Notes under the pieces: model-generated
The model's database searches: none
What the model saw: the letters and a program-made list of their open reading frames with translations, nothing else
Told to the model about the DNA's origin: nothing
Shown here: piece after piece, positions 51,834 through 63,839 of the stretch
Layout of the letters: each line of letters starts with the position of its first letter
How positions within the stretch are numbered: the first letter of the stretch is position 1
Assembly (NCBI RefSeq): GCF_963678635.1
Contig: NC_087070.1
Location: 51,256,514-51,320,513, forward strand
DNA length: 64,000 nucleotides
Source of the DNA: Symsagittifera roscoffensis
Taxonomy: Eukaryota; Xenacoelomorpha; Acoela; Convolutidae
Reading direction: 5' to 3'
Position numbers and translations under genes: made by a program

Positions 51834-53460
51834 GCCGACTTTCAATCTCAATCAATGAAATAAAAAGTTTGTGAGGCTATGAAAATGGCCATAAATGAAA
51901 AATGAGCATAGCGATACGAGTGTGTGTCTATTAGCAAGCAGCAATGGCTCTGATAAGGTTTCAAATCGGAACACAAAACATTCTCAACTTTCATATGATT
52001 TACAAACCCGTATTGACTATCTTTCAAAACATTCCCTATTATAGCAATCTTCATAAATTAACAAGTGAATTTCCCCTTCTTACAACAGCGAAACTTAAAC
52101 AAAGTTTCATAAGAACAACGCGAAGTTAGCAAAAAAAAACTCAAGCTTGGCTACTTAGTTTCTGTTAGTGTCTTTTGAACAGCTTATAAAAAATTTCAAT
52201 TAAAAAGCCAAAAAATTTTTATGAAAAAGAGTTTTGAACAAGAACCTGGTAAGGCGAATTACTATCTTATAAAAAAAGTTTTTCGAAAAAATTTCCCTGT
52301 CTTGTATTATTCTTAGAGTCTAATTTTTAAAAAATTGTAAGATTCTTAAATAAAAAAACTCTGAAATAACATTAATTGATCCATGAGAACCATTTAATTT
52401 GTTAGAATATATAAATTAGATTCATACATTTTGTATAATTAGCGAAGGACACGCCCTTCGAAAGTACAATTATGACGAAACAGTTTTTCAAAAAGTGAGT
52501 GAATCAACTGGTTTCTTTCATATGGGCTTGATAGTGACCTAAACGGTTCTATGCTCGTTCCTAGTAATTTGATACTAATATAAAATGAGAAAAAAAATCG
52601 AAAAAGCGAGTGAGTCAACAGCTTTTTTTTTACTTGGACATGCTTGCAAACCACGTATTCATAGGCTCGTTGCCAACAAAATGACATCAAAATAGCACAA
52701 AAAAAAATGAATGGCCTTTTACTGGATTGCTCAAGTTAATAAGCAGGAAATACTCTGCAGGTGAGTTTTAACACTCGTGTCATTTTTTTGGAAGAAACAA
52801 AGCGGCGGGTCACCGAGTTGTCGAAACCTAGCAATCAGATAAAAACGACATACCTTTCTGCTAACCATTCAAAGAAGAAGACATCTTCTACATTTCCAGT
52901 TTGACGGAAAACTAAGCAGTTCAAAAGTATATGTTGCTAAATGATAAAGAAGCCCGTTTTTTAGCAGGAGAAAGCAGGTTTCAAAAATCTGTTTAAATCT
53001 TTCCCCATTTTTTGTTTTGTAAAATTTTTCTTTGGTTGAAGGATTTGAAAACAAAAAACCAATGTGTACTATGAACATCAAAAAATCAAGCGTTCACTGA
53101 CTAAGTGTTTGTACTATATAATATATAGAACCAAACGTAACCAAAAATTTCCGTCTTTTTATTTTTGAGATATTAGAAAGAGTACAGAAAAATCTTTGAA
53201 TTTAAAGACTAATACATGTTTACGGGGAATTCAAAAGAAGTTTAAATACTAGTTGAATAGATGTAAAATTTCGAAAAAAGAGCCTGGGTTTAATTAAGCA
53301 AGTGTGCTTTTAGTGGCGGAATGCTTTTCAAAATTTTCCTATTAAGTTTCAGGTAAATCATGCGCAAAAATTAAGAAAATTTGATGAACAAATTTTATTG
53401 AAAAAATAAAATTTCAACCCAAGAATTTTTTTATTTGATTGAAATTTTTGTCTTCGAAGA
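51834..53460. other. Intron 4 of locus 3
   Basis: About 1.6 kb of AT-rich DNA; nothing else supported. Confidence 0.45.
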
Positions 53461-53702
53461 GTCCATCATCAAGATGCAACTCGTGAACAAATAGTTGGTG
53501 CACCCTACATGCTGAAAGTTGGAAGAGATTGGACGCCACAAATTCCGTATGAAAACCCGGAACATTTCATCACATTTAAATGGTTCAAGATAAACATAAT
53601 TTGTGCAGACCAACCATGGATCTGCAGCTCAGATGCAAGAAAAACTACATGGTGGGAATATATCTTCGGCAGAGAAAAACTGAGTTTTGACTTCCCAACT
53701 TA
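53461..53702 (+). CDS. Secreted-family locus 3, exon 5 (C-terminus)
   Basis: An AG-ended acceptor lies within gtcttcgaagag just before 53461. It encodes VHHQDATREQIVGAPYMLKVGRDW, then TPQIPYENPEHFITFKWFKINIICADQPWICSSD, the signature C-terminal block of the family, and continues about 20 residues beyond the usual end (WWEYIFGREK…FPT) to TAA at 53700-53702. The exact exon start is unclear by one or two bases because neither candidate acceptor matches the exon 4 phase cleanly. Cysteines of the C..QPWIC motif are conserved. Confidence 0.65.
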
Positions 53703-54888
53703 ATGTTTTTTGCAGTAAATTTACGAAAATTCTTCTTCAAAAAAAAACTTGTTGGAATGAAATCAACTGTATGTCTTTAATATATTCTAGAGAAATCAAT
53801 ATTTATTCAACTACTACAAATGTCATTTCTGCATTATTTTAATTTGTTTTGTTCCAAATTTCGATGAAAAGAACGAGATGTTGACTGCCAAGTTGAAACG
53901 AAAACCAATGTTGACTTCCATTTAGAATCAAAATATGAAGAAAAATTTTGACACAAATCATAGCTTAATCTCAAAACCAAAACAATAGTTACTTGTTTTC
54001 TTAGGAAGTTGAGAAGATTTAAAAATTGCCAGTTTGGCCTCATTGTATTCCAATTGAATGCAAAAGCTTCAATTTTCTATAACCTGTTTCTGTTTTTTCA
54101 GGCACGCTTTTTAGCCAAATAGTGTATGCCATTTTCAATCCAACATTTTCTTTTCAGATTTTTTTGTTTCTGAATTTTTTATAGGAGTCTTTGGCAATAA
54201 CGATGTCATCTGATAAAATTTTTTGTCTCTTCTAAAAAGAGCTCATCAGAAAAAGAGTTGGCACATGCTTTATTTTGAGGTTTTGAAGAGTAGGATTCCC
54301 GGAAAATTTCAACAATTCCAGAGAATTATCGTTTGAAGACCATTTTTTTGTAGTTTAGATACTAGAAATTTTTCATTCTTGGAAACCCTTTGTTTTTTTC
54401 TTTTATACTGTACAATTATATTTTTAAATAAAAAACTGAAGGTAATTGAGTCTTAAATCTTTGTTATATTCAAGAGATTAAACATTCTCAGCCATCTACT
54501 CCCGTGCACATATCTCTTTTTCGCTTCCAGGCCATCAAACCATATGTTTGCAAATATGTTTTGGCATTTTGTTGAAAGGTCGAAAGAAATGATGAGTTGT
54601 GCTTTGTTTATTTCAAATAAACTTAAATATCACAAAACTAACCTTGATTGAGAATGATACCAAACTAATTTGTCTACCTTGATGATAGTCTGCAGAATCT
54701 TTTCAGTTTTTCGAAGTCATTGATGATAATTGCGCGCTCACAAATTCATATTCTGGACAAAGTATGATATTTGCGAGCAAAATCTGGCCCTATCACATGT
54801 TCGTTGCGATCTGAAAATTAAGTCTAAATCTAAGTCATTATAGCCTAAAAACTACTCGCCATGCAATCTGAAAATTAGTCGCCAAAGC
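53703..54888. other. 3' flank of locus 3, no gene seen
   Basis: AT-rich. A ttggcctcattgtattcc phrase at 54034 is a worn terminus of the 20.9-22.2 kb transposon family. Confidence 0.45.
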
Positions 54889-55284
54889 CTGAGTTTAGGT
54901 CGCATCAGCAAAATTAAATATTGAGGACATGATACTCCAATAATACACAAATTTTTGAAGTAAATGTCTGATCAAAATAAATTAAGCAGTATGATTAAAC
55001 TGGCGAATATATTTATCACGATTTAGTCAAATGGTCATTTTTAAATCTTCAAAGTCTTAGAAAAAAAAAGTTGGGGGTTTAGCTTAGGGCATCATTAAGT
55101 TTTAGTCGTTTTTGCCACTATGACTTTGAAGATTCAAAAAAGGCCATTTGACTAAATCGTGATAATTACATTCTCAAATGACATTCCGATTTATTTTGAT
55201 CGAACATTTACTCTAAAAAATTGTGAGTTTTTAGAGTATCATGTCCTCAATAAATAATGTTGCTGATGCGACCCATTCTCAGAC
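54889..55284. mobile_element. Foldback element, about 390 bp
   Basis: The left arm ctgagtttaggtcgcatcagcaa…tattgaggacatgatactc and the right arm gagtatcatgtcctcaata…ttgctgatgcgacccattctcag are reverse complements. The pairing continues inward through atcacgatttagtcaaatgg and ctttgaagatt. The loop is about 60-70 bp (55060-55125). It is non-coding. Confidence 0.85.
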
Positions 55285-55929
55285 ATTGGTTTCAAAATTC
55301 CGTTTCATGCCTTTTTTCAAGAAATCATGAAAACAAAACACACTATTCCATCCTTTATTTAAAAAATGGATCAAAAACCAGCCTCGCGATTCATTGACAA
55401 AGTTTATTGCTTTATAGAGAGTAGTATTTTTTTCATATTCATATTCATTTTGCGTCAGTCGTTGTTATAAAGCAAAATTGTGTAGTGTTCATCTGATAAC
55501 AAAAAAAGAAACAAATTATGTGATATTTTAGTCTTTGAAGTTAAAAAGCGTTCTTTTCGCATAAACCAAGAGCATTATCTTATGAGCATGATGCACATTT
55601 TTAAGCTTTTTGACGAATTAGTTTTGACGAAAACTAATTTTTGATTACTTGTTTTCAATAGAAGAAACCTTCTCAAAAACGGATTTTTATAAAAATTGGA
55701 CATAGGTAAAGACTGTACATGATGAATAATTAAAAGTGATATGACGCTCCCTGCTCGTAAGGCAATAGTAAAAACTAGTTTTGTTGACTCGAGAGAGTTG
55801 GCGTTGGCTCAGATGGTGTCAGCGTAAGTTTATACGAGGAGTTAGCGATAGCAGTTATTAAAGTTCTTATAACGCGATCGACACAAAACATACTCCATGG
55901 TGTCCCAGCTGAAAAAGTTTGACGTAAAG
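55285..55929. other. No gene seen
   Basis: AT-rich spacer; nothing supported. Confidence 0.4.
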
Positions 55930-56215
55930 GCGTCAAGTTGATTTGAGGTGTCTTCTTACGGGTGTGAGAGTACGAATGTTTAAAAACTAATCAGCGATGC
56001 AGACAGTTGGATTTTGGCAACTACGTAAAAAAATCCCCCATAGTGTAATACCGATTGTTGGCTGCAGCCCCATTCGATACTTTGTGTACGAGAGGAGCAA
56101 TTGCATCGAAAACCTTTTTTTATTTTTCCGACAAAATTTGTATGGTTGGCTAAACAGAGCATGGAAAGAGTTCCAAACCTAGCAAGAAATCTTTTAACTC
56201 TCATTATGCAATCAG
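55930..56215. repeat. Duplicated segment, right copy (pair with 39480-39800)
   Basis: Counterpart of 39480-39800, sharing ggtgtgagagtacga, ttggctgcagc, tttgtgtacgagag and agagcatgga.agagttccaa in order. It marks the left side of the duplicated block that contains locus 4. Confidence 0.6.
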
Positions 56216-57778
56216 GTTTGCCACTATTTTCACGGCAAAAGACACAACTAAGAAGAATTTTGCAGAAAAAGATCTAAAAATGAGAATATTGTTACCACAT
56301 TTATTAAAGCAAAGTTAGATGAAAATCGGAAAATGATTATATTTGTTTTTTTTTCCTTATGCTTTGTTTTAGCTGAACTAATCCCAACCAAAAAAAAATG
56401 AAGTTTATGCCACTAGCTTCCTATATCATAATAATTAAACATTTATGCATTAGTTCGTCGAAAAATGGAAAAACTATCCGCCCAAAAATATAGGTTATTC
56501 ACATTTCGACTAGCTTGAGTCTTGATTGCTACAAGTAGGTGAATACAGTAGAGGGTTAAAATAATTTAAAATCAAACTGAACTTCCATCATAATTTTAAT
56601 CAAAATAAGGCACAAAGAAATAATATAAAGAAAATCGAAACAATAAATCAAAAAGTTCAGTGCCAAAAAAATACAATTTTGACAGTTTTTCATTGTTTAA
56701 TCGCAGAGCTGTACAAAATGGCCATTTTTTACTTCCCCCGACATTCAAAACTTTAAAAGTAAAAATTTTATTCTCATTGTTCCAATTTTATGAAAATTGA
56801 CATACAGAATAATTAATATATGACAAACATATTTGGTCTAATACTTACTCGCTACTCGCTTGTAAGAAAACTCATTACATCTCAAAATTCATGTTCGTGT
56901 GAGGAGGACGGAAAAGGAAAAAGAGCCCAAAAATCAATTAAAAAACAAAAAAAATTAATTCTGCGTAATTGAAACCGGAATCTTATATATTCTTCACTAT
57001 CTTTAACATTGAGAACATAAGGACTGTGTTATGCATAGAAATCACTGAATTGAGCATAGACATTAATCTTAGTCAGACCAACGTACTAATATACATCAAA
57101 ACCCTCCGAGTTAATAGACTCTCCTTACATCGGTCTCTGTTAAATATTACCCTTTTGCCATTACACCCAACCAGCCTCCCACAAATCATGCTAAGTGAAA
57201 TTCTTGGAAGTGGGTTTGTATTGTTGAACTGAAAAAAAAACTTGGGCAGGGGCAGTATTTTAATGTATTTAATGGTTTCCAATTGCGTTTTGCTAAAAAC
57301 TTTCGGGGTTACAAAGAATAGATAACGTGAGCGGATAAAAAATGATTTCTTATCCCCCTACGTACGAAGGCTCATGTTGAATTTTGTGAATGTAATGATT
57401 TTAAACTTATTAAACTGACCGTAAGCAAAAAAAATCTCATCACATGAAAAGATTTTTTACTTTCTATGAAGCTTGCTTTTTAAAAATGAGGAGGAATTTT
57501 TTTCAGCTTTGTTTTTTGTTGTTTCACACTTCGATTAAATATGGCGTTTTGTACAGTTTTTTATTCTGTTGAGTGAATAAAAATATATCAATCATAAAAA
57601 GTTCATTGATATTTGACTAAAACTGGTACGTCTTTACCCGAGGAGACAACTATTGAGCAAACTACTCTTTAAAAATAAATTTTACTGGTTTATACTTTTG
57701 TTTATTTATTAATTTGACCTGAAACCCAAATCAAATCTTCATTAAATTTTTCTTTTGAACTCATTTCAAAACTTTTGA
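56216..57778. other. Upstream region of secreted-family locus 4
   Basis: AT-rich. 57590-57778 aligns with 42690-42883 upstream of locus 3. The frame 56969-57232 has no counterpart or domain and is not called. Confidence 0.45.
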
Positions 57779-57963
57779 ATGCTTTTAATCGGTTTTTTAA
57801 TATCATTTCATTTGTTTGGTATGACTCTAACCTCCTACAGTGATATCGTCGTAGAACCGATAACCCCATCTAAATGGTCGTCAGTAACTTATATAATACC
57901 TGTGCTTTCGCCAGATCAGTATATTTTGATAAACGCTTGTAGGTTTCATAGCAACTACTACTG
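57779..57963 (+). CDS. Secreted-family locus 4, exon 1 (signal peptide)
   Basis: ATG opens MLLIGFLISFHLFGMTLTS, a signal peptide, then YSDIVVEPITPSKWSSVTYIIPV…INACRFHSNYY. It has the same 185-nt length, phase 2 and gtgagt donor as locus 3 exon 1. Spliced to 60809 the split codon is Cys, giving YYC-L, which matches Cys61-Leu of the complete paralogue. It is probably extracellular; function unknown. Confidence 0.72.
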
Positions 57964-60808
57964 GTGAGTGTTTTTAAATTTATAACACGACCGCTCGTAT
58001 CAGGGCAAAATCCTGAACATTCCGACTGCCCTTTAATTGGTCTCGGATACTTTTTGGTTAGGAACTATTGGCAAACTACAATTTTTAGGCTGATTATGTG
58101 TAATGAATAAATAAGACTAATGAGACTATTCAGCCTCAATTCAAAATGGAACGATTATGAGTGCGGATAGTTTGCCACAAACAAAAAATATTTACTATTG
58201 AAAGCAAGAAAAGATCATTCAAGCAGCAAAGTCAAAATTTCCGTATCGATAATCATGCGCATTCAATTTTGTATGATTGGTCTGAATAAAAAAAAACTAC
58301 CCCAGGCATATATATTTTTCATTTTTTATCAAAAGTCGAAAAAAATCTAAGAGTTGTACTGGAAAAACGAGCGCAGAAAAAAGCTCAAAACAAGTGTTAA
58401 TAAAACGTACAGCTCTCACATTAACGCACAAAACACACGTGTAGAATGTAAGCGCAACAGAGCAATGTGCTGAAAATAGTTGAAGTTTAGAAAAATATTT
58501 TCTGAAAACAATATTCTGACGCAGATAAATTTCAGCTAACCTGCATAAGTTTTTGCCGACCATTGCTGAACAATTTTTTCGAGGAAACAGCTCATGCAAC
58601 TGACACCAAACCAGAGTGCAGTTATCAACGATATAAGATCCGTGCAAAAAACATCGTCTCTCATTTCAAATGCAACATCCAAAACAACAATACTATCTCC
58701 TTGATAATAGAAACGTGACTTTGGAGATAAGCTAATAAAGTTGACAGTTCGCTGAAAATTCTGAAAGAATTTAAAAATTCATTCCCGAGTCGAGATTTGT
58801 GACGTCTCACGATAAAACGGGCGCAACTCAACTCAAATTTGACCTCTCCAGATAACGACGATACCGCAACTTGACAAACTCAAACAAGCTGCGATGAAAC
58901 GACTGAAAATAATAGCACCACTGGTGGTCAACTTGAATTACCAATTTAAAAACTGCCTGAATTGTACAAAGCCTTTTCAAAAAATTACCCGCCAAATTCT
59001 TCTCTTCTGTCACGATGCGGCACAAATACTTTTCTTAAGTCGAGCCACAAATGTCTTTTGGTAGTTATATACATTGGATGATGTAGAAAAGGTTGGAGGT
59101 ACTGACGCCTTTCCTTTGAAGAGTCTAACCCTTCAGCAGCCATAGGGTCCCCATTTGGTACAATTTGATATCCATTTTCGGCCGATTGACCGTTATTTTT
59201 TGTTAAGGCAACCTCGATGTCAATATGTACTATTTTTGGGGAGAGATTGTGCCAAAAAATTAGAAATTTTAGTCAAAATTAACCAAAAATATCAAAAAAT
59301 GGTCTTATGAACTGTTTTTTTTTTCTTCGAAAATTTATCTGCAGCGCTACAAAAAATTGTTGTGGTCTGTTGTCAAACTGTTTAAATTGTTCAGTTTGAA
59401 AAAATTTTGAGCTCACTCCATTTGTCTGACCTTCAATGTTACTACTATTTTCGGTCAAGTATTTTTCACGAACAGAAGATTGTATCCAATGGTATATAAA
59501 TTGTTAAAATGAAGTTTGGCAAGGATAATTGAAAAAAAAAATCGATTAAGATAAATTGATTTTAAAATATTTGAAAAAAAAATTATGATTCTTCCTCTTC
59601 CCACAAAAAATACCACGAATTAGATGATATAACTTCAGTAAGTGGCCGAAAGACTAAAAATAATAGCGCCACCGGGGGCCAACTTGAATTACCAATTTGA
59701 GAATTGCGTGAATTAAACAACTCAGTGCGACGCCTTTTTTTAAATAAAAAATGAGCCACCAATATCTTTTTCTCTGTCACAATTTTTTTTTTGAAGTGTT
59801 GTACATCACCTAAATTGGAAACTTCCCCGTGTGGATCAATGATTTTAATCTTAAATCATGCCCAGTTCCAAAACAGAGCTGAAATTGTGTTCTCGATTTA
59901 ATTATCCTGAAAATTTTTATCTCTCTACAAAATGCATTGGCGGTTTTTTGTAGAAAACAAAAATACTGATTCCCCAAAAATAAAAGAAAATAGAATTGGT
60001 TTTTTTCACTGGATTGTTCACTAATTATGAGAAACATACCGAACTTGATTCAAAATAATATTTTTAACGAATGTATTCGTTGTCAGTCAAAAATTGACAG
60101 TCAGGCATTTATTTATTTGGGCTGATGAATCAATCCAACTACAGAGTTGCTCTAACCTCTTTAAATTGACAAGAATTTAAAAAAAATCATCTAATTTCAA
60201 AACTACAAGCAGAAAGAATTTTTTTCAGAAAAAACTTTCAGAAAAACAGCATTTGCGTTTTTCAAAAACCTCTTGGTATTAAAATACTAAACGAGGAGTA
60301 GAATTGTGATTCTAGTGGCCTTGTTTGAGTTCTTGGAGTTAAAAAGACCAAATACCAAGCCCCAGTTCAATATAAAACAATTATAAGAGCATACTATAAA
60401 ATGGTTTGAGAGCGATGAGACCTAAAAGTAAATGAGATTTAAGTGCGCAAAAAATTGTTATCAAATTAACCTAAATGCGAAACCTCTACCCCCTTGAGTC
60501 ACGGAGAAATAATTAGATGAAAGTTTATAATGCTTTATTGTATGATCAAGGCATTAATGACGAAGGCATCAAAAGGATATAGAAAAATGGTCAAGCAGTG
60601 TTCTTAAACATTCTAAATTTGTCTAGGTAAAAAAACGACTCTGAACCATATTTCTGTCTTTTTATTCAAAAAATGTTGAGAAATGGAACAAAAACTAGAG
60701 CTTTGAAAGCTAGTTTACTAGTTTTTTTCCGATTGACGGGAGAAAAAGGGGCGGTTTTGTGGTAGAAAAATGTTACAAAAATACAAAAAATTGATTCTTT
60801 TTTGACAG
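57964..60808. other. Intron 1 of locus 4 with repeats
   Basis: 57988-58045 is one arm of the 41.1-41.3 kb foldback family. 58440-58780 is the block shared with intron 1 of locus 3; its open frame is closed by stops here. 58865-58980 and 59640-59740 are direct repeats (aataatagc.ccac…tcaacttgaattaccaattt). 59000-59060 carries satellite scraps. No other gene is seen. Confidence 0.5.
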
Positions 60809-60971
60809 CCTGTCCAATTATGTTGCCAACAATAGCAGCCATCCACCAATGGAAGTGGGCAGCCCTAGAAGATTAGAAGGATACACCAGTTATAGATCAT
60901 ACCAACAAACCACTTTGCCTCAAATTCTTCGAATTAAAGGGATCTTTTTCATACCGTTTTTCGTTTTTTAA
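60809..60971 (+). CDS. Secreted-family locus 4, exon 2
   Basis: Acceptor cttttttgacag at 60797-60808. It encodes LSNYVANNSSHPPMEVGSPR…, then LEGYTSYRSYQQTTLPQILRIKG, paralogous to 50117-50270 with mostly synonymous changes. The frame ends TAA at 60969-60971 after IKGIFFIPFFVF; no donor is evident, as in locus 3. Confidence 0.62.
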
Positions 60972-61014
60972 TTCTTGCCTTTTGACTATTCGTGCTAATC
61001 ACACCAGCCCTCTC

Positions 61015-61028
61015 TCTCTCTCTCTATC
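61015..61028. repeat. (ct)n microsatellite
   Basis: About seven CT dinucleotides in ccctctctctctctctat. Confidence 0.8.
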
Positions 61029-61308
61029 CTCCCCTGCCCGTCCTCAATCTACTTCCAACAAAAATCATGCAGGAATTTTTTTTATTTCAAACGGTTGGGC
61101 TATAAATTACAGAAGGGAGGGAGAATTTTTTCTCTGATACGAAAAACGTTGTTTTTTTTTGAAGTTTTGATAAGTTTTGCCACTTAAATGAAGTAATATA
61201 ACCATAATCTGTCGTCTTATAACCAAAAAAGAAACAAGACTTTTCATACTAAGGCAAAACTCTGAACGCTTCAACAATTTGACTTTTGAAATCAATTGCT
61301 TCAAAACA

Positions 61309-62289
61309 CCCGCATCCAAGTTTAGGCGTAAGTAATCGATTATAACGGATTATTATGATGATTTTTTGACAATTATAATCGATTATAATTGCCAAAATTA
61401 GGTCTTTAAGGGATTTATAATTGATTATAATCGTGATATTTCCCAAGAGATTATAATCTCTTGTAATCGATTATAATTGGTTATAGTTTTTACTAAGAAC
61501 CCTTAAAATCAATTATAATTGATTATAATCGATTATAATCGATTATAATCTCTTATTTTGCCGAAACTTTCCTCAATTTGAATTATATCTTATGGGTTAT
61601 TAGTTTTGTGTGAATAAGAAAACCTCTAAAAGAGAGATCTCTTGAACACTTTGGTTCATCTGAACTCAAAGTTTTACCACGAAACAAAAGTTTCATAGAG
61701 ATCCTTTCATATGAGTGGAAAGGTTCTCGCGGTAGATGAAAAATAAATTTTCCGAATCAATCATGAAACTAAATCATTTTGTTGATGTTTTGGTGTTTAA
61801 AAAATCTTAAAATATGCATCACAAAACAACTCTAATGGGGAAGAAATAAAAAAAAAATTAATAAATTTGAATTAATTGGAAAACTTCAAAAAAAATTTTC
61901 TCATTTTTCATAGGAACCAACGTCTACAAAAAGCATAAAATATAAGCAATTTAGATGCATTTTCATAGACAAAAATGGACATACAAAAGGGATTATAATC
62001 AATTATAATCGATTATAATTGATTTTTGTGCAAAATTAACGAAATAGAAAATTGAATAAAAATAATGGATTATAATCAATTATAATCGATTATAATTGTA
62101 TCGAAAAAAAGACGAATAAATAATCGATTATAATCGATTACAATGCATTATATGTAATTATAATTTGATTTTAAAAAAGAGATTATAATCGATTATTAAT
62201 TGATTAAAATCGATTGTTTCTCAATTTTAGTGAGACTGGTACTAAAATCGTAATATAATCGATTATTAACGCTTGAAACTGGATGCGGG
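61309..62289. mobile_element. AT-palindrome repeat element (right copy)
   Basis: Opens cccgcatccaagtttaggcg and closes cgcttgaaactggatgcggg, an imperfect inverted pair of about 20 bp. It contains dense attataatcgattataa clusters (61330-61560, 61990-62170) and the same core as the copy at 8702-9680 (gagatctcttga, catatgagtggaaagg, aaacaactctaatgggg). It lies in an intron of locus 4 and is absent from locus 3, so it inserted after the duplication. Confidence 0.72.
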
Positions 62290-62429
62290 CAAGATCAAGT
62301 TTTCAAAACGAAAAACTAAAAAACAAAAAGTTTTTTTTTTCAATCATTGAAAAAAAACTCCTACGGGCTAATTCAAATAAAAAAGATATAATTCGCATAT
62401 AGATATAGTAAAGTATTAAAGAGGCCAAA

Positions 62430-62770
62430 AATTATGCCAGACTCCATTTTGATAAATTTTCTACGACCGATTAAATCTCCGCTCGCGCGTTAAAAGCACG
62501 ATATAAATCGCGCGTTGATCGTCACAAATTGGACAAACTGGCAATTTTTAAGCCTCCATAGTTTACAAAAAGTTATCACAGGTGAGAGATCCTTTTAAAT
62601 TTGAGCTCAAAACAATTTTTTTTTCTGCTGCTATAAAACAAATTCGTAAAAAAATAATTGATAGTTCAAAAGTCGAATCTTGTCCGGAGAAAAAAGCACT
62701 ACCCCAAATAAATATTCCAACAATTTCTCTGGAAGTCTGAACAGTGAAAATCAGCAAAAAATTAGATGAT
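62430..62770. repeat. Solo arm of the 40.6-41.8 kb foldback family
   Basis: Shares gattaaatctccgct.gcgcgttaa, acaaattgg..aaa.tggcaatttttaagcc and aagtcgaa.cttgtc with the right arm of that element; no opposite arm is visible nearby. Confidence 0.65.
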
Positions 62771-62838
62771 AGCTCGTAAATAATGTCTGTGATACCTTGT
62801 AGATGTTTGAAATTTTCTAGAAAAAAATCGAAAAAGAG

Positions 62839-62935
62839 CCCATCAAAGATAATGCGAGAGTCGAATTTGACAGGGTCTTCAGATCTATATACCAACACCA
62901 CAACTTCTTCGGTCTGCTAGAGGGATGTTGCAAAG
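62839..62935 (+). CDS. Secreted-family locus 4, exon 3
   Basis: 97 nt, same length and same donor position (tgcaaag/gtccta) as locus 3 exon 3. It encodes PIKDNARVEFDRVFRSIYQHHNFFGLLEGCCK in the frame that aligns with residues 96-125 of the complete paralogue. The acceptor AG (aaaaagag) is weak, with no pyrimidine tract, as in locus 3. Confidence 0.58.
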
Positions 62936-63457
62936 GTCCTAAGCAGTGGCTTTTAACTCTTTCGGATAAAATTGCTTGCACAATTACCAGCTACAAAATA
63001 TTTTTGTCATAGAAAATATGATTGTTTTAAAGGATATCTTGTTAGGAACTGGATATCAAGGGGTTGTGTCAAAAAAATTAGAAAAACGTTTAAAGCTGCG
63101 TAAAAACTCAGATTATATGAAAAAATGCGTATTATTTGAGGAGTCAGTGATATCGCACATTGCGGTAAATTTTTAGTTTTAAAGTGGATAGATAGTATTG
63201 ACTAGGATAGATAGGGAGACAAATTAAATGTTTCAAAAAAATGAATTTTTTTGGTTGACAAAAAGTATATCTGAGTTTTGAAATAGTTTTAATAGAGTTT
63301 TAACTAACTCAATTTTGAAATGTTCTGATGATATTTTTGCATTTGTTTCCTACTTCAAAACTAAAATTTTGTTAGAACAAAGAAAAAGGCACCTGCGCTT
63401 CTTATTCCCCCCGCGTGCAACAAATCCCATGAAAAAAACTGTATGCCACTTGTTTAG
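62936..63457. other. Intron 3 of locus 4
   Basis: AT-rich, ending ccacttgtttag. The frame 62976-63176 is not conserved in locus 3 and is not called. Confidence 0.5.
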
Positions 63458-63644
63458 GGCAATTCAATGACTACTATTCATTTGTATATTTTGAGGCGTC
63501 TTTGACACCTGGACAATACTTGGCAAAGTTGACAGACTACACAGGCGAAACCAAATTTTAAACCAAGTTTGGTCGTTTTACATGCACGAATGTGATGTGA
63601 ACGTGATATATAGACTTGGTTTTGGAACAGGCGATATTAAAAGG
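63458..63644 (+). pseudogene. Secreted-family locus 4, exon 4 with a 1-bp deletion
   Basis: Same acceptor as locus 3 exon 4. It begins GQFNDYYSFVYFEASLTPG, then after LTDY the frame is lost: 63530-63560 is one base shorter than the locus 3 counterpart (tacacaggcgaaacc against tacggaactcggaacaaa…), creating an early TAA. After the deletion the other frame again matches (QVWSFYMHECDVNVIYRLGFGTGDIKR). Either locus 4 is a recent pseudogene or the base was missed in sequencing. A final exon, if any, lies beyond the window. Confidence 0.6.
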
Positions 63645-63839
63645 GTCGAAATTCAATCTCACTAAAAACTAAAATGCTTTTGAGGGTATTCCAATGGTTA
63701 TTGATGAAAAGACAGTAGCGATCAGAGTATATACCACTTAGTCTGCATAATGTTTTTTTGCTTTGATAATATTTGCTTTCATAATGTTTTTTTTTTGCAA
63801 ACTATAATAGCGTCAAAGTTCATCGGTTTAAATTTCCCG

